From Symsagittifera roscoffensis (lineage: Eukaryota; Xenacoelomorpha; Acoela; Convolutidae), in the NCBI RefSeq assembly GCF_963678635.1, contig NC_087068.1, positions 22,345,029-22,409,028 of the forward strand: 64,000 nt of DNA, written 5' to 3'. Shown here piece after piece: positions 27,201 to 39,200 of this stretch. The translations under genes and the position numbers were made by a program. Below the pieces are notes generated by a model. That model was not told where the DNA came from. It was given only the letters and a program-made list of their open reading frames with translations, and did not search any database. Numbering within the stretch: the first letter of the stretch is position 1; each line of letters opens with the position of its first letter.

Positions 27201-30200
27201 TCACGCACTAGCCACTCAATTTTAATAACCGACAAACACTAATCACGAATAAAGTAGCTACATATGCTAATAAATTGCCAACGCGATTCAGCAAAAGTAG
27301 CACCAAATACAAATAGACTCAATTTTGCAAGCAATAATTTGGATTATAACCGACTGAAGGCATTCACACTAACTTTGCATGTAACAAACTGCATGTAAAG
27401 GTTTCATGATTTCTATGTTGTTTGAAATAAATCCTTTCTTTCGATTCATCTTATGAATTAAAAATGCATCAAATGTGTTAACTTATTACTATTCGAATGT
27501 CAAAGCCCAGGCTATGAAAAACCTGAAGGTGCCCCAAAAGTGGCACCAATACTTGAGACTTAGGTTGAAAAAAAAGAAGGTTCGTAATAATACACTCGCT
27601 TCGCAAGTGTAAAGAGGGAAAATGTGATTACCATTTCGCCCATTCTGTGAACAAAGTTTTATTTACGGGGAAAATTTTCAATGACTGTACAAGGAATTGG
27701 TAAAAGTCATAAAACGAAGTTTAGCACTCACTCTACTTCCCACACTTCCGCGTCGTGGTTCTTGGCCTCTTCATTGTACATATTCACTATGAAGGTCAAC
27801 ACAAACACATTCGCACTCACGTAGTCATTGTCTGAAAAAAAAACGTTTTGATACAGTGATGATTATCAGATACCAGTCAATTGATAATTCGAAAAGAATC
27901 AATGAACGCAAGAAATCAGAAAAACAACAGACTTATTTTTCATCATCCCTCCTCAGCATCTGAAATGCTTCAATCTAAGTGATCGTTCTCGAGGTCGGGC
28001 AGTGCTCATATTTGAGCAAGCACATTATTTATGCTTTAGCCACAATATTTTACAAAAAATCAATTGCGGGTATAACGGGAAATAACGGATCTGGCTTACT
28101 CTTATAATCTCCCAACGCAACCCAGGGATCAATAGGACCACCCCAACTGGCTAAACAACTCATATGCAGAGGCGTAGTATCGTCCGTATTCTCAGGGCCA
28201 ACTACACACTTCAACAAATGATCATGGTAATCTGTCTGAAACCATGGAAACACAGTCTTGTTAAGGTTGTCGAAGCTGTTCTGGAAATATTCGAGAGGCG
28301 ATGTTATGGAGCAGTTTGTGTTGTAAGGTGAAAGTGGTTTGAAGCAAATGTCGGATAGAGTTATGTTTTTGTCCTGGGTGGAGTCGTACGCACTGATTGA
28401 TTGTATTTCCAACTGCATTGTAAGCACCTACAAATAATACGGATTCAAATATATCTGTTTGGCTAAAGTTTTGGTATGAAAAAAGAACCGTATCTCATAA
28501 AAACGTTATTAAAAAAGATTAAGTTTTTGTTTAATTTACAAAATCTGCAGGTAACTGTACTATGGACCAATGAACAAACAGAGCCGACCGAAATTTCAAT
28601 GAACAAGGAAACGGAAACTGACTTGAGATACTGAAAATTTTGAGCCAATAATGACGTATCGTGCGCCAATTAGAAGGAAAAAAAGGGAAGGTCAAATTTT
28701 TCAGAAATTCGTGTTTGTACGTTTTTTGAAAATTGATTATTTTAAGCCAAAAGAACTGTTAATGTCAAAACTTATGCAGTTAGTTGTATTTTCCTACATA
28801 ATGAAAAAAAAAAGTTTGGAAACCAAAGCAAGCCATTGTCCTAAGTACCATCAAGGATTGTTAGTCATAAAATATTGAAAACAAAACTTTTATTGGCTTA
28901 TCAAAACATAGGCGCTACGCGCAATACACCGAAGGCATAGAAACTGAAGCAAAAACCAAACAACTTGAACAACTAATAATTGAAGAATAACAGTTCTAGA
29001 ACAAAAAATCGTACTCATACATGTATACACCAAAATTTTGCTATATCGAGAAAGAGCCTGAAATAACAGTTCTAGAACTAAAAATCGTACTAACACATGT
29101 ATAGGTTAAATTTTTGATATATCAACGAAGATCATAAAATAACACTTCTAGAACTAAAAATCGTACTAACACATGAATACACCAAAAATTTACTATATTG
29201 ACAAAGGGCCTGAAATAACAGTTCGTGAGCTAAAAATCGTACGAACATATGTATACACCAAAATTTTGCTATATTGGCAAAGATCATGAAATAACAGTTC
29301 GAGAGCTAAAAATCGTACTAACACATGTATACGTCAAATTTTTGCTATATTGACAAAGATCATGGAATAACAGTTCCAGAGCTAAAAATCGTACTAACAC
29401 ATGTATACACCAAAATTTTGCTATATTGACAAAGATCATGGAATAACAGTTCGAGAACTAAAAATGGTACTAACACATGTATACAATAAAATTTTGATAT
29501 ATTGACAAAGATCATGAAATAACAGTTCGAGAACTAAAAATCGTAATAACACATGTATACACTAAAATTTTGATATATTGACATAGATCATAAAATAACA
29601 GTTCGAGAACTAAAAATGGTACTAACATATGTATACGCTAAAATATTGCTATATTGACGAAGAGCCTGAAATAACAATTCTAGAGCTAAAATCGTACTAA
29701 CACATGTATACACCAATATTTTGCTATATCGACAAAGAGCCTGAATAAACGTTGTAGAACTAAAAATCTTACTAACACATATGTACACCAAAATTTTGCT
29801 ATATTGACAAAGAGCCTGAAATATTGACAAAGGACCTGAAATAACAATCGTAGAACTAAATGTCGTACTTACGCATTGTAGATCAATTTCTATAGCTATA
29901 ATAAAATACAAAAGATTGTGTTTGTATGTGTAGCAAAACGCCTCCTGTCGTTTCAATCGGCCAATCGTATAAATTGGCATGTAGACTCATATGGGTCTCC
30001 GGAATAACTAAAAATCGTACTTACACATATACTTACAAGAAAGAGCTAAAATGAAAAAAAGCTATTAGTCTTATTATATTGAGAAATTGTGAAGCAGTCT
30101 CAGAATTGACAGTATGTAGCAGTAAAACAATCCGAAAAACAAATCCAAAAAACAAAAAAAATACTTGCAAAGACATGACACAGATCTGAAAAATGTACCA

Positions 30201-33200
30201 ATGTTGGTATTCATGAACAAAACTTCAATCAGGTAAAGATATCAGTTAAGTATTCCACGAAATCAAGTTCAAATTCAACCTTCAAAAACCGGCAAGTAAT
30301 AAAAATGACATAAAACTTCAACGTTCAGCGTCAAACTGATTACGGAACGTCAAATTTAAACGGACGCCATTCCATTTCTCAAACGATCCATCGGGTGCAG
30401 TGGATCCTCTCAAGATGCTGTGCTTCCAGTCTTTCTGGCAAGCTCCGAGCATGGTAAAAACGCTACCATGTGGCAACAAAACAGAAACTTCAGAGCGCGT
30501 GGTCCCGTTTCTTTTCATTGCAAAGCGTCGGGTGGCTCCAAGGGATACGCTGGCAATGGTTGGATAATCAGGAATACCACGTTCGTTGTCAGCGTGAAAT
30601 CCAACTCCCTAAAAATACTGATAGGCAAAGTACATTTTCTATGTTATCTAATTGTTATGACGGTATTTTGTGATATTACCTCTTCGAGGGAACAATAAAT
30701 GTTGATGAGGACACTGTTGAAGGAAACTTTGAGTTCTTTCTCCAACAAGGTCTTTAACAACAACAACTGTGGTGACCAAGAGTTGTTGGGCGGGTGGCGA
30801 ACGCTTCCATATGAGTATGGAACCTCTGAAATCCACTTGACAGAGCGCCCGTTGACATGTGTCCAAGATTCCTGTTTGTATGATTTGTAAAGCTCTGCAA
30901 AGAGGGAATCAGCTATGCTCAAAACAGATTTATTGCAAACGTCAAGGGAAATTTGAGAGACGCCAAACACTGAAGATGAGCTGATAGTAAACGGCTGCAA
31001 AAATAAAATTAAGCCATGTAAAGCAGTCTTAAGCGTACTACTAATAGGCGGTGTGTAAACGTGATACAACGCCTTGGGTGAACTCGAGCGTAATGGACGG
31101 GTTCTCGAGAAAGAACTCAGACAGGCTTACTTCGTTTGTGCATGGAGCGAAAATAGAAGTAACATAAAATTTAACATTTTGCTTTACGTTATTGAGTCCA
31201 CGCTCCAACAAATTCTTTTTTGAGAAATACAAAAGCAAATTTGAAAATTAATTACCGGACAGATATAACTATAGATAAATCTTTGAAATAAATAATTTAA
31301 AATCATTTTTGATGTAGCTGCAACCCAAAAGCAAGTGGACAAATCTCGTTGGCAGCGTTCCCTGTAAATCGTTGTACGCTAATTGGTGATATACAGATCT
31401 TTCTGAAAATATCCTAAACAGAACAATAAATTGAAAATCATTTTTTGCTTTTAACTACATAGCTAAGAAGTAAAACATCAAATTTCACAATTAAACAACA
31501 AAGACGCTAACTAAATAAATAAATAAATGAACGAACAAACCAACAAATGAACGAACAAACCAAAAATAAATAAACATAAATAAATAAATGAATAAATAAA
31601 TACATACATGAATAATAAATAAAAGCAAAACTAAATGAAAGAAAATAATTAAATAAATATAGCACTAAATATCAACGAATAAACAAAACACACCTGATAA
31701 ATAAATAAACAATAAAAAAATAAATCAATACATAAATAAATAAATACATACATAAATAAATAAATAAATAAATAAATAAACGCAAAACTGAAATGTACAA
31801 ATAATTAAATTAACATGAAAAAATATATATCTCATGAACAAATAACCAAACAAACAGACCCATAATATAAATAAATGAAAGTAAATGAATTAAATAAATA
31901 CACATACATAAATAATAAAAGCAAAACTAAATGAAAGAAAGAATAATTAAATAAATATAGAAATAAATATCAACAAATAAACAAAACACACCTGATAAAT
32001 AAATAAGCAATAAAAAAATAAATCAATACATAAATAAATAAATAAATACATAAATGAATACATAAATCAATAAATATATAAATAAATAAAAGCAAAAGTG
32101 AAATGTACAAATAATTAAATAGACATGAAAAAATATATATGAACAAATAACCAAACAAACAGACCCATAATATGAATAAATGAAAATAAATAAATGAAAT
32201 AAATACACATACATAAATAATAAAAGCAAAACTAAATGAAAGAAAGAATAATTAAATAAATATAGAAATAAATATCAACAAATAAACAAAACACACCTGA
32301 TAAATAAATAAGCAATAAAGAAATAAATCAATACATAAATAAATAAATAAATACATAAATAAATACATAAATAAATAAATAAATAAATAAATAAAAGCAA
32401 AAGTGAAATGTACAAATAATTAAATAGACATGAAAAAATATATATGAACAAATAACCAAACAAACAGACCCATAATATAAATAAATGAAAATAAATAAAT
32501 TAAATAAATACACACGCAGAAATAATAAAAGCAAAACTAAATGAAAGAAAGAATAATTAAATAAATAAACAAAACACGTGATAAAAATAAACAAAAATAA
32601 ATATGTACATACATAAATTATAAATAAATATAAGCAAACTAAACATAATTAAATAAATAGAAGAACAGATAATTAAATAAATAAAGATGAACAAATAAAG
32701 AAACAAACATACGCAATCACGTGACATAGCGCGATATAGTCCAGCCCACATGATAATTGATAACTGTGGACGTTATTTGTCGACACTTGACAACAGACAA
32801 CATTAAAAAAAAAACCCGTTACACGATACCATAACACCTTGACTTAAGTCTTCGGTGTAATGATGCAGTAGGTTTTTGTTTTCGGTTTACAGAAGACCTG
32901 GTTCATAAATTTTTGTGCTTCAACTTTTGAGTTTGAAGAAATCGATTTTAATTTTTTATGGATATGACGATTTTTAGTAAAGGTGCACGTGAAAAGTTAG
33001 CGTTTTTTTACGTTTCATATTTGATAGCCTGAAAAAAATCTTGCATCTTAGCCAAGTTTCCATATAATTTCAACAACTGATCAAACTTTTAGTATTCAGC
33101 TCAAATTTTAATCGCGAAATTTGATATTGATTGAGAAAGTGTATCTGAAACACCCTTTAAATAAAGGAAAACCTTCCTTTTTGCTCGAAATTTTATTAAA

Positions 33201-36200
33201 AAATTTTTTATTTTTAGAAAAAAAGTTTTCAGATATCATTCAGACTGCATTAAAATTCTCGAGAAAAAATGATTTGAAAATTTTCAAATTTTCAGACCAA
33301 AAAATTTAAAGCGACGTGACTCTTCACTCAATTTGTTAATAAATTTTCCAATTTTTGAACTTTTTTGCAAGATAACTGTGGTCTGAATTTTCCATGATTC
33401 AAGCACATGAAGCGGCTATTCTGCTCCAGTCTAGGCTTTTATTTTTGTTACCTCGTCCATGACTGATTTGTTGAACACTGGCCCAAAATAGTTAGTCGAT
33501 CCACTGGAAATGGAAGAGTGGCTTTGGCCAGTCTTGTCGTAAGTGTATACAAACACCTGCTCCACCCTGCAATGGAAAAATACTTCAATTTATTATACAG
33601 TGCTGATTTAAATTAACCGGACAAAACGCGTTAAACTTGAAATTTAAAACGCATTTTTCTCAAATTGGGTTGAGTTTAGGTGAAAACCTATGAAGACAAA
33701 ACTTGCTTAGAATTTTAGCAGAATTAATATGGTGTAATTTGTCTCGTAGGACATGACTTTCAAGGATAGAGAATCACTGGCAGAAAAGGTTTCTGAAAAT
33801 TCATAAATTTGCAGTCGCTCTGGAAGCAGAAATGCATCAAAATTCCACAACAGAAACTCGACCTCAGATTATATTGTAATTCTGGCTTCCGAATTACGCA
33901 GAACCTCGAATGTCTGGAATTTACCTTTAGATAAGGCGAATAAATTAGTGATTAAAAAGGGGATTCTAATTTCTTTTCAATTCTCCAATTCTCTCAAAAT
34001 CAGTTTTCAGACTAAATTTATTTTCATTCTAAAATTTAAAATTTTCATCATCAATTTGCGCAACGCTTCAAGCAGTAATAATAATACTTATATTAAGTTG
34101 GTTTTCATATTTCATATAATCATATCAAGCTCCATTTGGCCGTAATATTAGGTGAAACTCTTACGATATTGTGGAAAAAGCAAGAAAGTCGCTAAGAGGA
34201 AAACAGCCAAATCCAATGACTGACCTGTAGAACGGCATGAAGTGTGAGTTGTAGAATTGGAGTTGTTGATAAGTGGCGCTGCTAGGAGAAGACCAGAGAG
34301 CAACGGGATCAGTGGTTATGTCCAGGAACAGACAACTGCAATAATTGGCGGTGAACAATAACCGCACTTAAATAGATAACTAAGCATGTAGATAAAGTGC
34401 GCAAAAAATATTATGATTAAAATGACATTTGACAAAACTTGTATGATAGGAAAGCTTTTCAAGTAAAAAAAATATTGGTAAATTTTTCGATCAGTTTTTA
34501 GCTATACTGAAACATAAACCGTCTCAAATTTTCACTTCCTGAATTAGGCGCGTAATTTGAAGTCGTCGAAGGTCAATAAATTCTATTCCTTGGGTAATAG
34601 CGAGCGTCTTTTTAGCTTAGTATACTACTTAATCACTTCACTTAAATCTGCAACAATAATGCCGAAAGACCCGATTCCATACATTTTTAGAGCCATCATA
34701 GAAACTGTTTGATAGCATTGTATATGGTTGTGAAAGCAATAACAAATTAAGACACCCTGTAGTCATTCCTGCGACGACCGCAATCCACACAACCATCACT
34801 GCCAAAGGGTATGACGTCACCACATGGGCCCACTTGTAGAAGAAATTCTCCAGTCCATTCTTCATCCAGGTACCTCCAGCTTCAAATGCCAAAGTGCAGC
34901 CTTGACTTGCTTCCTCGAATCTGACCCCACCTGGGCTCACAGTGGCATCTATGTCCAGAGGACGATCATCTTCTTGCAACTAAAAAAAAAAGAAATCATT
35001 AAATATATCGACCATGTCCATTTCATGGCGTGGTGAGATGCTGATGCTCTCAATGGAGTTACAAAAAACTACGTCTTTCAAACAATAAATTAGGGCCACC
35101 CATTTTACTCGATCTCAAAACAGCATTTCATACCCTTAACCATCATGCCATTTTATTTAGAAGTTGCCATATGACGGACTTGTAAGCAATGCATAGCAAA
35201 TCGCTTGCTTCAGAAGAAAATTTTGCGGTGTGCCGCAAGGCTCCATTTTAGGTCCACTTCTTTTTCTTTTATAGGTTTAAGATACATTGAGTGTCCTCAC
35301 AAAACTGGATATGTAATAGCTTGCAGATTATACAATTTTGATAGCAAATGATCGACCCATTGACCAGTTAGATGATGCTTTCAAGGCTGTTGCTCAGTGG
35401 TTAGCGTCTAATAGGCTCCCACTAAACATGAAAAAAAAACTTTCAATCAATGCTTCTGATACAGGCACTATTTTACACACAGAGTCAAAGCTTCACTTCT
35501 TAAACATAACCATCAGATAGTTCAAAAAGGAACGCAAGGAAACAGAAAAAAAACACAAACTGACTTAATTTTTGAAAAAATTTCAACTTTCGAATTTCAA
35601 GGAAAAGATGTATGGCTTTAAAGCTCTTCGAATTTCATTTTAAAAAAATGGTTGACACAGTTTTGATTAAGCTAACCAAACTTGTTATTCCACTTGAAAT
35701 CTTAAAACTAAACCATTTTGTTGCATTAAGCGCATTTTGTATAACTTTTAGCAAATGAACTTGAATTGAACTCAACACAATTACCTAATTCCAGTCACTA
35801 ATGCATTATTTATATGAACAAATTTAAAATGTTCAAAAATTTTCAGTTTCTACTAAAAAAAAACAGATCCCGACTGGATTCGAAATTTTAGGATTTGCCG
35901 TCTCAAGCATGGGTGCTACCACTGCACCAAATTCACAGAACACTCCTTGAATTTATATAAAAAAACTTCCAACTAATTTTAACGAACAGCATGAAAAAAA
36001 TAGCAAAAAATAAGCAAAATTTCTTGGAAGTCAATTAGTTTCCCAAAAACCGGAATACACTGAAATATTTTTATATTTGAGGAAAAAATTCTCAAATTTT
36101 AGGAAAATTTGATGCTGCGGCTACTAAGCCGATGAAAAGCAGACAAACAGAAGTCCTACAATAATTTTTGACGCGCGGACAATTTTCCGCATACAAAAAA

Positions 36201-39200
36201 AAAACAGGTCCTTGCCGGATTCGAACCCTTGACCATGGTCTTTATAAGGCAGGTGCGTTAGATCTTCCCCACATGCACGATTTAACTTCTGACTTTTGAT
36301 TTCGTATGAAGCAAAGGTAATATGATTCAAGTGATTCTGTTAAACTAGTTGTTAACACGAAAAAAAACTATATTCCGGTTTAATAACGCTTGCTAATCGC
36401 AAGCGTTATTCTTAATTGTTAAATTAATTAGTAAGAACAACAAGGGTGAGTTCTCATTGGAAAAGCGCACCTATTAAAATTTCAGTCTAACAGGACAGTC
36501 ATGCGTCAATTCAACTTGATTTTCAGGATGCTGCTTTTGCGCTCAACTTCTTAGTCTAAAGATTGCAATTACGGTTGGGCAATTGACGCTCGTTTTTTTT
36601 TATTTCCAAAATGTCCATTTCTAATAGCTTATTTTAATTTATGGTTATTCTCAAGCACGAAGAACCGAAAGTGCGATAACGCTTAACCAATCAATGCTCT
36701 TCAAACTATTCTAAACTGACTAATTTTATCGTTTATTTCCTTTGAATTTATGAACAATTAATTCTGATTGGCTGAAAAAAATTTCGCGCAAGAGCGACTT
36801 CTTCTTCTACTTACTCTTCTATTCCTCGAGTACTTGTACACATTATCCGCCAGCATCACGCCCAAAAACACAGCAGCTACAGCTATAAAAACCGCTGCCG
36901 CAATCACCATGTAGCCATAGAATCCAAACAGCTTCCAGTGTTGTTTTGGGGGTGGGTATGGGACTGGGGCGGGACAGCTTGCATCGCAGTCGGCACAGCT
37001 GCAGGCCAAACTCACTTCGTCTATGTTCTGATTGCAAGGGAAGGTTGAGTAGTTCATGGGCACTATGCCTAAATCGTCATCATCATCATTATACTTAGCC
37101 AATAAGAATAAAAAAACATGCTTAGTATAACTTGCAGGATATTAAAGGATAAACTTGCAGGATCTACCTAAAATATTCAGTAAACTATACCAGGGGCGGA
37201 TTTAAGGGGGATGCCCCCTGAGGGATTCGACCTCTTCACCACTCACAGGCCCCCCTTTGCTACTATTTTACGACATCCATTTTTGGCTGGCCGACCCTAA
37301 AACTTTTCTAAAGGCGCCAATGTGCACTAATTTTTAGGGCGGAGCGCGCGCCGAAAAACGCAATTTTTTGGTCAAAACTTTCCAAAAAGTGCCTAAACAC
37401 GCCTTTTGATTCTCAAAATTAGCCCACACGCAGAGATTCGCTCAAGATAGGATCTTTATATCGATTTGGGAAAGCTCGGAAAACCAATTTGGTCGAGTAA
37501 AAAAAGGTCAACAAAAATTTTGAAATCCAATACGCCTCCCCCTCAGAGAAATCCTAGATCCCCTGAACTATACCCATTTTCTGTACCGTATTTTGAAGAT
37601 ATTCCTCATTCAAGAGACCAAGATCAGAAGGCTTTCTTGTAGAAGAAAAGAATTGTCTGAAAGATTGCGTAGAAAACAACAAAAATTTTAGTTCCCGAAG
37701 ATTGAACAATTCTAAGACCTAGTTTATTTCGTATGTAATTTTTTGTACAATATACAATCGCTAACCATCAGGCAATTTGGTCGACGAATTAGTTATTTGC
37801 GAGTTTAACTGCACAGGTGACTGTCCATTGTTCTTCGATCCCAAGAAGTCAACCAGAGCTTGAGGAGAACACTTCGACACTTCTTTGTCGCACAACAGTG
37901 ACAGGGCTGCCATATTATTCCCTACAAATAATTACGACTATTCAAAAGAAGTTTTATACCGTAGCCTTTACCTTTATCGAAATAGTCTTAGCATACTCTA
38001 CATAGCGTTTTTATAAAGTTCGAATCACAGCTTAACGGTTATCCGATGAACGAACAACTTTGTGAAACCGTTGCTCAAAGAAACTACAACTGAAAGACTG
38101 ATTCTCGGTTAGCGCTAAAAGAGGGTAATAATTCCAGCAAAACGAGACGGAATCCATTGTTTCGACTATGAAATGAGCACGTATTTATAATTCGATTGTT
38201 TTCCTTGCGCAAATTAGAAAAATCGTCAAATCGTCGTACAAAGTAGAATGATACATACTGAAGCCCTTGTAGCCCTAATTCGTCAGACTAATATTTAAAC
38301 GGCCAACCGACAGTTGGAAATGATTCAAAATATATTTTCGAATATTATTTTTGATGTTCAATAGTGGAGTTTGCCTTCCCTTTAACAAAGGAAATGAATT
38401 GAACTTAGAAAGAAATCAGAAGCCAAACCGCGACGAAAAATCTGATAAATTTTTTTAAATCACCACGACCTTTATAGAGTTCACTTCGTACATCGACACC
38501 ATGGTTACTTCGCTGTCGAGAATAAGGACGTTGATTAAAATAACACTATCAAGACTGTTAAACTGCATATCGAATCACGGAAAATAATCCTCGGGAAAGT
38601 ATTGGCATGGCAGTTCATCAAACTTTTCAAACCCAAGATTTTTCATATGAACAAAATTTGGCAAAAACTTCGTGTTTTTTGCCTAAATTGATTCGCAAAA
38701 ATTGTGAGGGTAAATTTTTCAAACCATACTTGACGATTTCAATCTATTGGCAAATATTCATTTTCACTGCTTGAAAAACGTATTTGAAAAAGTAACTGTC
38801 TCGAAAGATATGAAGCAGAAAAAAATTAATGTCTTCTGTTTATGAGCAAATTACTCAATTTACTCGCATGCTGTTAATGAAGCTTGATTTGGTTTATCAA
38901 AAAGCACGTCTTCAAAGCAAATTATTCAAGGATTTAACTGAGAAACTATCAGGGCTAACTATTAAAATTGAAGTTGTTTGATAGCTTGAAGATATTAGCA
39001 AAAAAATGCAGTTTTCCAGCAAACTAAAGAAGGAAAAAATAAAGCTTAAAGCAACTCGCAACAAGCATGTTTTTCATACAACAACTTTAAACGATGAATT
39101 TACGAAACAATTCAAGTTGATTATCCCAGCTTGCACCCGAAGGCAAGAGTCAGATTTCTTATGCAAGCAACTGAAGAGAAACCATTTTGAAACATTTCAA

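Larger units (their letters stand above)
23476..31092. repeat. Tandem segmental duplication, unit B (7,617 bp)
   Basis: Second unit of the tandem. The A/B junction shares the two bases AT with both parental ends (15932-15933 and 31093-31094). Unit B has one extra 76-bp repeat relative to A. Right of 31094 the sequence is single-copy. Confidence 0.97.

Noticed and set aside
31041-31238. Open frame ...[16 protein letters not shown]... as an extra NPC1 exon
   Set aside because: It looks a little like the NPC1 stretch before TM3, but that stretch is fully encoded by exon 8 plus exon 9 ([12 protein letters not shown]), and this frame joins in phase 0 to AlkB exons instead.
31970-32751. Several minus-strand frames rich in Phe, Ile, Leu and Tyr, resembling membrane proteins
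   Set aside because: They are produced by the ATAA-rich repeat read in frames without stops and have no varied sequence.
33121-34145. Short plus-strand frames near NPC1 exon 6
   Set aside because: AT-biased chance frames with no domain, in NPC1 introns.
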